49,043 nucleotides of DNA from Vibrio owensii CAIM 1854 = LMG 25443. GTDB taxonomy: Bacteria; Pseudomonadota; Gammaproteobacteria; Enterobacterales; Vibrionaceae. The notes beneath the pieces were generated by a model, which did not search any database, was not told the DNA's origin, and worked only from the letters and a program-made list of their open reading frames with translations. This document shows positions 1 to 8,496 of the stretch, piece after piece. The stretch covers positions 1 through 49,043 of the forward strand of contig NZ_JPRD01000029.1 in NCBI RefSeq assembly GCF_000817815.1, in the 5' to 3' direction. Each line of letters begins with the position of its first letter. Within the stretch, counting starts at the first letter, position 1. The translations under genes were made by a program, and so were the position numbers.

Positions 1-42
1 TAAGTGAACGGCATTAGTGCTGATGCGCTCCTTTTTTGTACG
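1..42 (+). terminator. Rho-independent terminator with conserved 17-bp leader
   Basis: The first 17 bases are followed by a short hairpin (AGTGC, loop TGAT, GCGCT) and CCTTTTTTGT. The same 17 bases occur inverted at 49026-49042, again next to a short hairpin and CCTTTTTTG. The common layout suggests a dispersed terminator family. This copy would end a rightward gene lying outside the window. Confidence 0.6.
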
Positions 43-261
43 CAACGTCCTGATATTTATAAAACTCGATATTTTATATATTCCTTAGTTGAATATGTTA
101 TTCAAAAAACCATATGCAACCTAATTTTAGCCTATTGGTTTGTTTTTAATCGAAAGGATAAAAATTGTTTGATAAATATCCTCTGTTGCTTACAATTTAG
201 CCGTAACTCAAAGAGTTATACCACATCAATCACGGATTAATTTTTAGCTAGGAGGCGCAAG

Positions 262-366
262 ATGAAACATTACGTTGTTAACACCACTGCTTGCGCTGAT
301 CGTATGTCTGATGCTCGCTCAACCTTTGATGCGACCAAACCAGATTTTACTGGCTCATTAGATTAA
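262..366 (+). CDS. Small 34-aa protein or leader peptide
   Basis: A 34-codon frame starts at an ATG placed behind a strong Shine-Dalgarno sequence (AGGAGG at about 250-255, 6 nt spacing). That ribosome-binding site is the main reason to call it. The product is polar and has no signal peptide or membrane segment. It precedes the DUF1127-like gene by 128 nt and may share its transcript. The roughly 260 bases before it are AT-rich and hold no convincing gene. The function is unknown; it could be a translated leader. Confidence 0.45.
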   Translation: MKHYVVNTTACADRMSDARSTFDATKPDFTGSLD

Positions 367-494
367 ATTAATCCGTAACCTTTCTATTTTACTAGGCTGC
401 GGAAAAGTAGCGGCTTAGTCTCAACAGAATCTCTCTGTTTAATTACCCCACTATTTTTCCCAGTCGATTATCTATCGCTATTTGGAGAAAAATT

Positions 495-746
495 ATGCGT
501 CACTCTATCTATCTAAAATTGGCCACGGTGCTTTTGAAAGCCGATCTGAAACGTGAAGAAAAGCAATGGCAACGTATGGTTCGTCGCAGTTCTCATGATA
601 TTCCATGGACTAACGAGCACTTACTAAAAGACATTGGCCTGGATAAAGATGGCCGTTCAACACAAGCTAGCGTACCTGACGCGGTAAAAGTTGAACGTCG
701 AGTTCGTCACCTTCGTCGTGTGTTAACTTCGCGAATACTGACGTAA
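495..746 (+). CDS. DUF1127-like small basic protein
   Basis: This 83-aa protein is very rich in Arg and Lys. Its central segment (HDIPWTNEHLLKDIGLDKDG) resembles the DUF1127/YjiS motif, in which an L-x-DIGL element follows an arginine-rich helix. DUF1127 proteins are small, often stress-related, and in some bacteria bind RNA or DNA. The start ATG follows GGAGAAAA. A strong terminator lies 50 bp downstream. The family call rests on the motif only, so the function here is an inference. Confidence 0.6.
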   Translation: MRHSIYLKLATVLLKADLKREEKQWQRMVRRSSHDIPWTNEHLLKDIGLDKDGRSTQASVPDAVKVERRVRHLRRVLTSRILT

Positions 747-798
747 TCGAAAGCCCAAGTTGAAACTCCCACACACATTCGATTCAATTTGGGCTAAG

Positions 799-831
799 AA
801 AAAAGGCTGACCCTCATGGTCAGCCTTTTTC
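799..831. terminator. Bidirectional terminator between the DUF1127-like gene and tas
   Basis: The stem GGCTGACC / GGTCAGCC has a 5-nt loop, an A-run on the left and a T-run on the right. It lies between convergent genes (end at 746 on +, end at 866 on -), so it can serve both. Confidence 0.85.
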
Positions 832-865
832 GTTATTACGTTTGGTATTGTTTGCCCGGCGCCCA

Positions 866-1900
866 CTATGGGCAGGGGTTCGAGTAAGTCGTACCAATCG
901 CTTGGATGTCATTAAGCAATTCTTCACTTAGATGAACATGGATGCTGTCGATATTGGACTTCAGTTGTTCTAGGTTAGTCGCACCAATGATGTTAGAGCC
1001 AACAAATGGACGCTGATTCACGAAGGCAAGCGCCATTTGCGAAGGGTCTAAACCGTGGTCACGAGCTAGGTTGACGTATGCTTCTGTCGCTTTAACGCCT
1101 TGTGGTGTGAAGTAGCGAGCAAAGCGTTCCCAAATCGTGCAACGCGCACCTTCTGGTTTGGCTCCGTTGAGGTATTTACCACTTAAGCAGCCAAACGCCA
1201 GCGGTGAGTATGCGAGTAGCTGAACGCCTTCGTAATGGCTGATTTCAGATAAGCCGACTTCGAAGCTGCGGTTCAATAAGTTATATGGGTTTTGAATGGA
1301 GACGATTCTCGGTAAATCATGTTTTTCTGCCAAACGTAGCAGTGACATCACGCCCCATGGCGTTTCGTTTGAGACACCGATGTAACGCACTTTACCTGCG
1401 TTGACTAACTCCGTTAGAGCTTCAAGAGTCTCGATCAGCGTGACCTCTTCTTGCTTATCTGGATAAGGATAGTTGAGCTGGCCAAAACAGTTGGTCTGAC
1501 GCTGTGGCCAATGCAATTGGTATAGATCGACATAATCGGTTTGCAGGCGTTTTAAGCTATCGTCGATCGCAGTGTGAATATGGCGACGGTTAAGGCTCAT
1601 GTTTTCACGAATGTATGGAACGTTGCGCGGACCAGCGACTTTCGTTGCTAAAACCACTTTCTCGCGTTTACCGCTTTTCGCTAACCAATTGCCGATATAC
1701 TGCTCGGTGAGTCCTTGTGTTTCTGCTTTCGGTGGTACGGGATACATCTCGGCAGTATCGATGAAGTTCACCCCATGATCGAGGGCAAAGTCGAGCTGTT
1801 GAAAAGCTTCTTGTTCGGTATTTTGCTCACCAAACGTCATAGTGCCAAGGCAGATCTTACTGATCTCGAGTGATGAGTGCGGTAGTTTTGTATATTGCAT
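866..1900 (-). CDS. tas: NADP(H)-dependent aldo-keto reductase Tas
   Basis: This 344-aa cytosolic oxidoreductase is close to E. coli Tas (346 aa), a member of the aldo-keto reductase superfamily that uses NADPH to reduce carbonyl compounds. The catalytic tetrad is visible: D48 (FIDTAEMY), Y53, K87 (ATKVAG) and H130 (LYQLHWP). The (beta/alpha)8 barrel motifs continue to the C-terminal cofactor-binding part (IIGATNLEQL). It starts at ATG 1900 after an AGGATG-like site and is transcribed alone, leftward, ending at the terminator near 799-831. The physiological substrate is not established; E. coli Tas was found as a suppressor of tyrosine auxotrophy. Confidence 0.9.
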   Translation of the reverse strand: MQYTKLPHSSLEISKICLGTMTFGEQNTEQEAFQQLDFALDHGVNFIDTAEMYPVPPKAETQGLTEQYIGNWLAKSGKREKVVLATKVAGPRNVPYIRENMSLNRRHIHTAIDDSLKRLQTDYVDLYQLHWPQRQTNCFGQLNYPYPDKQEEVTLIETLEALTELVNAGKVRYIGVSNETPWGVMSLLRLAEKHDLPRIVSIQNPYNLLNRSFEVGLSEISHYEGVQLLAYSPLAFGCLSGKYLNGAKPEGARCTIWERFARYFTPQGVKATEAYVNLARDHGLDPSQMALAFVNQRPFVGSNIIGATNLEQLKSNIDSIHVHLSEELLNDIQAIGTTYSNPCP

Positions 1901-2054
1901 TTCACATCCTTGAAGAGTTACCGACTGAATAAGTCATTCCAATATAGGGGATTTTTAGTTGCTGTCGCAAATGATTTAAGTTTCGCTTTGTAGTTAACTC
2001 GAAACTTATCAATACGGTAACTAGACTTAAAGGATCTTGTGAAGGAGGTGCATT

Positions 2055-2366
2055 ATGCAGAAGCATCAACTCGACATGTGGTTGCATGGCCACCACAAAG
2101 ACTCCTATAAAACTCCGAAGGTCTTTGTGATAGGTTGTTCTGATGTCTCTGACTATCTGTTAGCAGTGGAGTACAAACACCAACTAGAGCCAATCAAAGA
2201 TGGCGAAGATCCGATTCATTTTGGATCGTTAGATTTGGTGAAAGAAGAGCTGCTGAGGTTGGGGATTGATAAAGCGTATTTGAGACTGCACAACGCATAC
2301 GATGAGTTCGGTAGTGAGGGTACAGCCTCTTACTGCGATATTGAATTGTCACTTGTAACGCATTGA
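2055..2366 (+). CDS. DUF6482-like small protein
   Basis: This 103-aa soluble protein has a start ATG behind a strong AGGAGG (2044-2049). It has no signal peptide or membrane segment. The segments KVFVIGCSD and KAYLRLHNAYDE fit the small Vibrio/Shewanella proteins annotated as DUF6482, but I recognise the family only tentatively. Its stop codon ends at 2366 and the convergent mutH stop begins at 2367, so no space remains for a terminator between the genes. The function is unknown. Confidence 0.6.
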   Translation: MQKHQLDMWLHGHHKDSYKTPKVFVIGCSDVSDYLLAVEYKHQLEPIKDGEDPIHFGSLDLVKEELLRLGIDKAYLRLHNAYDEFGSEGTASYCDIELSLVTH

Positions 2367-3047
2367 TCACTCTGATTGAGCGTTGATGTAGTGCTTCAAT
2401 AGTATCTGTTCGGTGAATTGTGTCCTGAGGTAGAAACCGCGGGGCAGGGTTTTTATCGGCTTGCCATTTGAACTGTAAGCTTCCGTCAGTGCTTTTGCGT
2501 TCGCGGCTTTAGGGCGCAGATGAAGCGCTTCTCCGTGTCTGGCGGAAATTTGATCAAACTTACCCAAAACGATCAATTCCATCAATTCTTCCCAGTCGTT
2601 TTTCAGAATTAACTCTTCTTCTTGATCCGGTGACCAAATCAGAGGGCTACCGACGCGGCGCTCAGCCAATGGAATCTCACGTTCTCCTTCCACTGGAACC
2701 CAAAGTACACGAGATAGCTTGTTACGCACGTGACTGGTTTCCCATGTTAAGCCTTGCACACCAGTCAGTGGCGCAACAGAGACGAAGGTTGTTTCTAATG
2801 GTTTGCCAGAATAACTGATCGGAATGCTTTTTAGCTCGATCCCAAGCTTAGCGAAATCTTGTTGCGGTTTACTGCCAGCTGGCGCACCTAAGTGCCATTC
2901 CAGTAATTGCCCAACCCAGCCTTTATCGCGTTTCAAGTTTTCAGGAACAGTCATGCCTGCCTCTTCGGCAAGCTCTGTAAAGCTTAAGCCCGCAATGTCG
3001 TGCGCGCGTTCCATCAGTTCTGCTTCGGATTGTGGTTCTGGTTTCAT
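2367..3047 (-). CDS. mutH: DNA mismatch repair endonuclease MutH
   Basis: This 226-aa protein is full length for MutH (about 229 aa in E. coli). MutH nicks the unmethylated strand at hemimethylated GATC sites after activation by MutS and MutL. The catalytic D-(x6)-E-x-K set is present as D64, E71 and K73 (DFAKLGIELK). The gene is leftward, divergent from rppH across an AT-rich gap. Its 3' end abuts the convergent small gene with zero spacing. The mutH-rppH-ptsP neighbourhood is conserved in gammaproteobacteria. Confidence 0.96.
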   Translation of the reverse strand: MKPEPQSEAELMERAHDIAGLSFTELAEEAGMTVPENLKRDKGWVGQLLEWHLGAPAGSKPQQDFAKLGIELKSIPISYSGKPLETTFVSVAPLTGVQGLTWETSHVRNKLSRVLWVPVEGEREIPLAERRVGSPLIWSPDQEEELILKNDWEELMELIVLGKFDQISARHGEALHLRPKAANAKALTEAYSSNGKPIKTLPRGFYLRTQFTEQILLKHYINAQSE

Positions 3048-3665
3048 AATGACAAGGTGGTGTTGGAAAAAATCTAGTCTAACAAATTTGAATAAAATCC
3101 TCTGTCGAAGATTTCATCGAGCTGGATTAAGAATGATCAATCCATAACTTATCCACAGATTAGGAAGTGACCAATAGGATCTCTAGCTGGGCTGGATGAA
3201 TAAACAGGGGTTTGATACGTGATTGAGACTTGATTTTATTAAGATATCATGAAGTCTTACCTGTCTAATGTGGATAAATAACCGATTGTGCGATCTTTGA
3301 CCGATCTGTATTTGATGAAAAGATCATCAGGAAAAATAAGATCAATAAATCATCAGTTTTACATTTAAATCTTTATTAATCATATTCTTATGTGTTTTGG
3401 TTTAAGCCTTTATAAATGTTGCCAATAATGGTTTTGAACAAAATTCTTTGTTGATAGCGTTTTCTTCACAAAGTTATTCACAGAAAAGGTGAATAAATGT
3501 GGGCTATGTCTCAGTCTTGTGTTGATAAAATAATATTTGTTCAAAAGATATCCAAAACTGGCCGAAAGGTAATAAATCTTGCTCATATCACATCAGTAAG
3601 TTTGCTAGTAATGGGGATATGTGGAAAAATCACGGTAATAAAAAATTATTCATAGAGGTTAGCCA
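3048..3665. promoter_or_regulatory. mutH-rppH intergenic region with DnaA-box and GATC cluster
   Basis: This 618-bp AT-rich region has no convincing gene. It holds two perfect DnaA boxes, TTATCCACA at 3149-3157 (+) and TGTGGATAA at 3269-3277 (-). Two one-mismatch boxes lie at 3474-3482 (TTATTCACA) and 3620-3628 (TGTGGAAAA). GATC occurs at 3135, 3178, 3292, 3303, 3322 and 3340. Divergent promoters for mutH and rppH must lie here. A role as a DnaA-responsive regulatory or titration site is inference. Confidence 0.5.
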
Positions 3666-4184
3666 GTGATAGATGGCGATGGTTACCGACTCAATGTTGG
3701 TATTGTGATATGTAATAACCATGGTCAGGTCTTCTGGGCTAAACGATACGGGCAACACTCATGGCAATTTCCACAAGGTGGGATTGACGAAGGTGAAACA
3801 CCTGAACAAGCCATGTTCAGGGAGTTATATGAAGAAGTCGGTCTGACGAAAAAAGACGTTAAGATCATCGCAACAAGTCGTCATTGGTTAAGATATAAGC
3901 TACCAAAGCGATTGGTGCGTTGGGACTCCAAGCCTGTTTGTATCGGCCAAAAACAGAAATGGTTTCTGCTGCGATTGGAATGCGACGAATCCCGCATCAA
4001 TATGCAGCGTGGGAAATCCCCTGAATTTGATGGTTGGCGCTGGGTAAGTTACTGGTATCCAGTTAGGCAAGTTGTTTCTTTCAAGCGAGATGTTTACCGT
4101 CGCGCAATGAAAGAGTTTGCATCTTTAGCCATGCCTTTTCGAGAGCGTAAGACGAAAGGGAAAAGAAAAAAGCAACGTAGATAG
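3666..4184 (+). CDS. rppH: RNA pyrophosphohydrolase RppH (Nudix)
   Basis: This 172-aa Nudix hydrolase removes pyrophosphate from the 5' triphosphate end of mRNA and so opens it to RNase E decay. The complete Nudix box GX5EX7REUXEEXGU spans residues 38-60 (from [12 protein letters not shown] to REL-EEVGL). The GTG start at 3666 matches the usual N-terminus of RppH (MIDxDGYRxNVGIVI) and is preceded by GAGG. The C-terminal tail is very basic. The next gene, ptsP, starts 9 nt after the stop, so the two are cotranscribed. Confidence 0.96.
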
Positions 4185-4193
4185 AGGATCAAC

Positions 4194-6440
4194 ATGCTCA
4201 GTCAGCTAAGGGAAATAGTTGAGAAAGTCTCCAGAGTCGATGACGTCCATCTGGCGCTCGACATATTAGTAAAAGAGACTTGCGCAGCCCTATGCACTGA
4301 ATGTTGTACTATCTATCTTGCTAACGACGAAATGCAGCGCCTTGAGTTAATGGCAACTCAAGGCCTGATTTTTGAAGGCGATAGCATCCATATCAACTTC
4401 AATGAAGGCTTAGTCGGTTTGGTGAAGCGAAGTGCAGAGCCATTAAACCTTGCTGAGGCTTCTACTCACCCTGATTTTAAATTCTTCCCTCAGTTGGGTG
4501 AGCAGGTGTACCACTCCTTCCTCGGTACGCCGATCATCCATCGCAAGCAAGTATTAGGTGTGTTGGTGATCCAGCAGAAAACGCCGCGTTTGTTTAGTGA
4601 GATGGAAGAGTCTTTCCTTGTGACTTTATCTGCGCAGCTTGCTGTGTTGATTGCGCATGCCCAAAACTTAGGTCACTGGCAGCTCGCCTCTAAGCCTACT
4701 GTCATCAAGGGGCTTCCAGCTTCGACTGGCGTCGCAATCGGTGAGTTTTGGTTTGATGATACGCAGCCAAATCTAAACGACGTATTTCCAACATCGACAT
4801 TAGATAAAGAACGTGAACATGAATTGCTTGCGGTTGCCGTCGAGCGAGCGTTGGGTGATTTCCGCCGCATGCGGAAGAAGTTCGATAGTGAAATAAACAA
4901 AGACGCGTTAGCGATCTTCGATCTCTTCACTCACTTGCTGAACGATCCTATGTTGCGTGGTGATCTTAAGAAGCAGATCGAGAAAGGTGATCGTGCGGAC
5001 TGGGCACTGCGTCAGGTTGTCGAAACCTATTCCAACCGTTTTGCTCGAATGTCTGATGTTTACCTGCGTGAACGTGCGCAAGACATTCGTGAACTCGGGC
5101 AACGTCTGTTGTACTTCTTGCACAACAGTGAACAAGAACATGCTTCCATTGACCGTCCGGTTATCTTGGTTGCTAATGAACTCACCGCCACTTTACTCGC
5201 ATCGATTCCAAAGCAGCACCTACTCGCTGTTGTCTCACTTGAAGGTGCGGCAAACTCTCACGCCGCGATTTTGTCTCGTGCGTTGGGTGTTCCTGCCATC
5301 ATGGGCGCGAACATCAATACCAGCGTTGTCAATGGCAAGAAAGGGATTGTAGATGGCTACACTGGCGAGATTTATCTTGAGCCAAACAGACAGCTCCTGC
5401 GCGAGTATCGCAGCTTAGTTAGTGAAGAGTCTGAATTGTTCGCCATGGTGAACAAAGATTTGGCATTGCCAGCGATCACTCAAGATGATTGCCACATTGA
5501 AGTCATGCTCAACGCGGGCTTGAGTGCGGATAGCAATATCGCCATCAACTCTGGTGTGGATGGTGTGGGTTTGTACCGAACTGAAATCGCTTTTTTACTT
5601 CAGCATCACTTTCCATCAGAAGATGAACAGTATCATCAGTATCAAGCCATCCTCAATAGCTACGCGAATCAGCGCGTGGTTATGCGTACTTTGGATATTG
5701 GCGGCGATAAACCATTACCGTATCTGCCAATTGATGAAGACAACCCATTCTTAGGCTGGCGTGGTATTCGCTTTACGTTGGATCATCCGGACATCTTTTT
5801 GATCCAATTGCGTGCGATGCTAAGGGCGAGTGCAGAAAGTGGCAATCTGAGTATTCTGTTGCCGATGGTGTCTGGTATTAAAGAACTCGATGATGCGATT
5901 ACGCTTATCAATCAAGCCTACAGTGAAGTGGTGTTATTGGATGAACGCATTCAAGCGCCAAAAGTTGGGGTAATGATCGAAGTGCCTTCAATGGTGTATT
6001 TGCTACCTGCTATTGCGCATCGTGTGGACTTCGTTTCTGTCGGTACCAACGACTTAACGCAATATTTGTTGGCTGTCGATCGGAACAATTCCCGTGTTGC
6101 GGATGTCTATGAATCCATGCATCCTGCGGTGTTGTTGGCGTTAAAACAAATTCATGATGTTTGCCACCAGTATCAAGTACCTGTGTGTATTTGTGGTGAG
6201 CTAGCAGGTGATCCATTTGGTGCGCTCTTGCTGTTGGGCTTAGGTTATAACAGTTTAAGTATGAACACCTCAAACGTGGCTAAGGTGAAATATTTGATTC
6301 GCCATAGCCAGAAAAAAGAATTAGAAAAACTCGTCGAAAAAGCCATGTCATGCTCTTACGGGCAAGAAATCCATCAAATGATGCATGATTTCTTTATTCA
6401 ACAAGGTTTTGCCGGCTTTATTCGTGCAGGTAAGAAGTAG
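4194..6440 (+). CDS. ptsP: Phosphoenolpyruvate-protein phosphotransferase PtsP (EI-Ntr)
   Basis: This 748-aa first enzyme of the nitrogen-related phosphotransferase system takes phosphate from PEP and passes it to NPr. An N-terminal GAF domain (about residues 1-160) precedes the enzyme I core. The phosphorylated histidine is H356 in GAANSHAAILSR, and the catalytic cysteine of the PEP-binding barrel is C667 in CICGELAGDP. The length matches E. coli PtsP (748 aa). The start ATG has AGAGGA in front. It lies directly behind rppH and 6 nt ahead of the TSUP permease gene, forming one operon. Confidence 0.96.
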   Translation: MLSQLREIVEKVSRVDDVHLALDILVKETCAALCTECCTIYLANDEMQRLELMATQGLIFEGDSIHINFNEGLVGLVKRSAEPLNLAEASTHPDFKFFPQLGEQVYHSFLGTPIIHRKQVLGVLVIQQKTPRLFSEMEESFLVTLSAQLAVLIAHAQNLGHWQLASKPTVIKGLPASTGVAIGEFWFDDTQPNLNDVFPTSTLDKEREHELLAVAVERALGDFRRMRKKFDSEINKDALAIFDLFTHLLNDPMLRGDLKKQIEKGDRADWALRQVVETYSNRFARMSDVYLRERAQDIRELGQRLLYFLHNSEQEHASIDRPVILVANELTATLLASIPKQHLLAVVSLEGAANSHAAILSRALGVPAIMGANINTSVVNGKKGIVDGYTGEIYLEPNRQLLREYRSLVSEESELFAMVNKDLALPAITQDDCHIEVMLNAGLSADSNIAINSGVDGVGLYRTEIAFLLQHHFPSEDEQYHQYQAILNSYANQRVVMRTLDIGGDKPLPYLPIDEDNPFLGWRGIRFTLDHPDIFLIQLRAMLRASAESGNLSILLPMVSGIKELDDAITLINQAYSEVVLLDERIQAPKVGVMIEVPSMVYLLPAIAHRVDFVSVGTNDLTQYLLAVDRNNSRVADVYESMHPAVLLALKQIHDVCHQYQVPVCICGELAGDPFGALLLLGLGYNSLSMNTSNVAKVKYLIRHSQKKELEKLVEKAMSCSYGQEIHQMMHDFFIQQGFAGFIRAGKK

Positions 6441-6446
6441 GTAATT

Positions 6447-7238
6447 GTGACCATCTCTTTATTCATATTATTGCTCGCGCTGGGCGCTTTTGTAGGCGTG
6501 ATGGCTGGGCTTCTTGGTATCGGAGGCGGGCTAATTGTTGTACCTGCACTACTTTATCTTCTTCCTCTTGCTGGTATCTCTCCAGAGATGAGCATGCACA
6601 TGGCGTTAGCAACGTCATTAGCGAGCATCATCGTCACTTCTGGCTCATCGGCGCTTAATCACCTCAAGCTTGGTAACGTCGATATGTTCGTTGTCAAATG
6701 GCTGATGCCTGGCGTGGTGATTGGCGGTTTTGTTGGTGCCAATATTGCCGAGTGGATCCCAACTCATTACTTGCCGAAAGTGTTCGGGGTGATTGTGCTG
6801 TGTTTGGCAATACAGATGTTTCGCTCCATTAAAACCAAAAGTGAGAAGCCAATGCCGAGTAGTCCGGTCACTGTAATGTACGGAACGGGAATTGGTGTGG
6901 TTTCAAGTCTTGCTGGTATTGGCGGTGGTTCGCTGTCGGTGCCTTTCTTAAACAAGCATGGTATTGAAATGCGTAAAGCGGTTGGCTCCTCTTCGGTGTG
7001 CGGCTGCGTGATTGCCATTTCAGGCATGATTGGATTCATCTTACATGGCTACAAGGTAGAAGGGTTACCTGACTACAGTGTGGGTTATGTTTACCTGCCA
7101 GCTTTAGCGGCGATTGCTATGACGTCGATGCTCACGACGAAAGTCGGCGCGAAGATGGCAACCAACCTTCCAACAGCGGTCTTGAAGAAGATTTTTGCTG
7201 TGTTCTTGATGTTTGTTGCAGCGACCATGCTGCTGTAA
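6447..7238 (+). CDS. TSUP (TauE/SafE) family membrane permease
   Basis: This 263-aa polytopic inner-membrane protein has about eight hydrophobic segments. Two internally repeated glycine-rich motifs, GLLGIGGGLIVVPALL near the N-terminus and SLAGIGGGSLSVPFL in the middle, are the hallmark of the sulfite exporter TauE/SafE family. Members move sulfur-containing or organic anions; the substrate here is unknown. The GTG start at 6447 lies 6 nt after the ptsP stop, and lgt follows after 39 nt, so it belongs to the ptsP-lgt transcription unit. Confidence 0.9.
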   Translation: MTISLFILLLALGAFVGVMAGLLGIGGGLIVVPALLYLLPLAGISPEMSMHMALATSLASIIVTSGSSALNHLKLGNVDMFVVKWLMPGVVIGGFVGANIAEWIPTHYLPKVFGVIVLCLAIQMFRSIKTKSEKPMPSSPVTVMYGTGIGVVSSLAGIGGGSLSVPFLNKHGIEMRKAVGSSSVCGCVIAISGMIGFILHGYKVEGLPDYSVGYVYLPALAAIAMTSMLTTKVGAKMATNLPTAVLKKIFAVFLMFVAATMLL

Positions 7239-7277
7239 AGTCCACCTGTTTTATTAGTAATAAGAAGAGAATGATTT

Positions 7278-8099
7278 ATGTCTCAGGGATACTTTGAATT
7301 TCCCAATATTGATCCGGTTTTAGTCTCTATTGGTCCTGTTTCTGTTCGTTGGTACGGTTTGATGTACCTAGTCGGCTTCATGTTCGCACTATGGTTGGCA
7401 AATCGTCGTGCAGATAAGCCGGGTAGTGGTTGGACGCGTGAGCAAGTTTCTGACTTGTTGTTTGCGGGTTTCCTTGGGGTAGTGATTGGTGGCCGTGTTG
7501 GCTATGTGATTTTCTACAACTTTGATTTGTTCTTAGCAGACCCGTTATACCTATTCAAAGTTTGGACTGGTGGTATGTCATTCCACGGCGGTCTGTTAGG
7601 TGTTATCACTGCCATGTTCTGGTACGCACATAAGAATGGTCGCACTTTCTTTGGTGTAGCAGACTTTGTAGCGCCATTGGTTCCATTTGGCCTTGGCATG
7701 GGCCGTATGGGTAACTTCATGAACAGCGAACTTTGGGGACGCGTAACAGACGTACCATGGGCGATCATCTTCCCGAATGGCGGTCCATTGCCTCGTCACC
7801 CATCTCAGCTTTATGAGATGTTCCTAGAGGGTATTGTGCTGTTCTTCATTCTGAACTGGTTCATCAAAAAGCCTCGTCCTTTAGGTGCGGTATCAGGGCT
7901 ATTTTTAGCTGGATATGGTACATTCCGTTTCCTAGTTGAGTTTGTCCGCGAACCGGATGCACAGCTTGGTCTATTTGGTGGTTACATTTCGATGGGACAA
8001 ATCCTATCCTCACCGATGATCATTCTGGGTGTTCTAATGATGGTTTGGGCGTACAAACGTGGTCTTTACCAAGACAAAGTCCAAGCAGAAACGAAGTAA
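7278..8099 (+). CDS. lgt: Prolipoprotein diacylglyceryl transferase Lgt
   Basis: This 273-aa inner-membrane enzyme moves the diacylglyceryl group of phosphatidylglycerol onto the lipobox cysteine of prolipoproteins. The essential residues are visible: H103 in the SFHGGL motif and R143 within the Lgt signature GRMGNFMNSE (142-151). About seven membrane segments are present. thyA follows after 9 nt, as in E. coli (lgt-thyA). Because thyA is interrupted by the mobile element, this promoter also feeds into the left end of the insertion. Confidence 0.97.
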   Translation: MSQGYFEFPNIDPVLVSIGPVSVRWYGLMYLVGFMFALWLANRRADKPGSGWTREQVSDLLFAGFLGVVIGGRVGYVIFYNFDLFLADPLYLFKVWTGGMSFHGGLLGVITAMFWYAHKNGRTFFGVADFVAPLVPFGLGMGRMGNFMNSELWGRVTDVPWAIIFPNGGPLPRHPSQLYEMFLEGIVLFFILNWFIKKPRPLGAVSGLFLAGYGTFRFLVEFVREPDAQLGLFGGYISMGQILSSPMIILGVLMMVWAYKRGLYQDKVQAETK

Positions 8100-8108
8100 G
8101 GAATTGGT

Positions 8109-8438
8109 GTGAAACAGTATTTAGATTTGTGTCAGCGTATCGTTGACCAAGGCACTTGGGTTGAAAACGAACGCACAAGCAAACGTTGCCTAACGGTGAT
8201 CAACGCAGACTTGACCTACGATGTTGCTAACAACCAATTCCCATTAGTAACGACACGTAAGAGCTTTTGGAAAGCGGCAGTTGCTGAGCTACTTGGTTAT
8301 ATCCGTGGTTACGACAACGCTGAAGATTTCCGTAAGCTAGGTACGAAAACATGGGATGCGAACGCAAACCTAAATGAAGCATGGTTGAACAACCCATTCC
8401 GTAAGGGTGAAGACGACATGGGACGCGTATATGGAGTT
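8109..8438 (+). pseudogene. thyA: thyA 5' fragment (codons 1-110), split by the mobile element
   Basis: The N-terminal 110 codons of the chromosomal thymidylate synthase gene start at GTG 8109 behind AAGGA. The reading runs normally to VYGV at 8438 and then enters element DNA, adding about 33 foreign residues before a stop at 8540. The other half lies at 31759-32280 in the same frame. Together they make 110 + 173 = 283 codons, the full length of the intact copy at 30724-31575. The fragment lacks the catalytic cysteine and cannot be active. Confidence 0.95.
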
Positions 8439-8475
8439 TTTGCCTTTTTCCCAATGTTGTCTATATTGTTCTATA
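8436..8475. repeat. Left end / attL of the element
   Basis: This is the junction of thyA codon 110 (GTT) with element DNA. Inward sequence TTTTTGCCTTTTT, then TGTTGTC (8455-8461) followed by TATAT, is matched in inverted orientation at the right end (31721-31758). These are probably recombinase arm or core sites. The first recombinase gene starts 58 bp from the junction. Confidence 0.7.
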
Positions 8476-8496
8476 GGATTGAAATTATAGGACATT

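Noticed and set aside
4..240. 78-codon open frame on the plus strand
   Set aside because: It has no ribosome-binding site, begins inside the terminator leader and reads as low-complexity translated AT-rich DNA.
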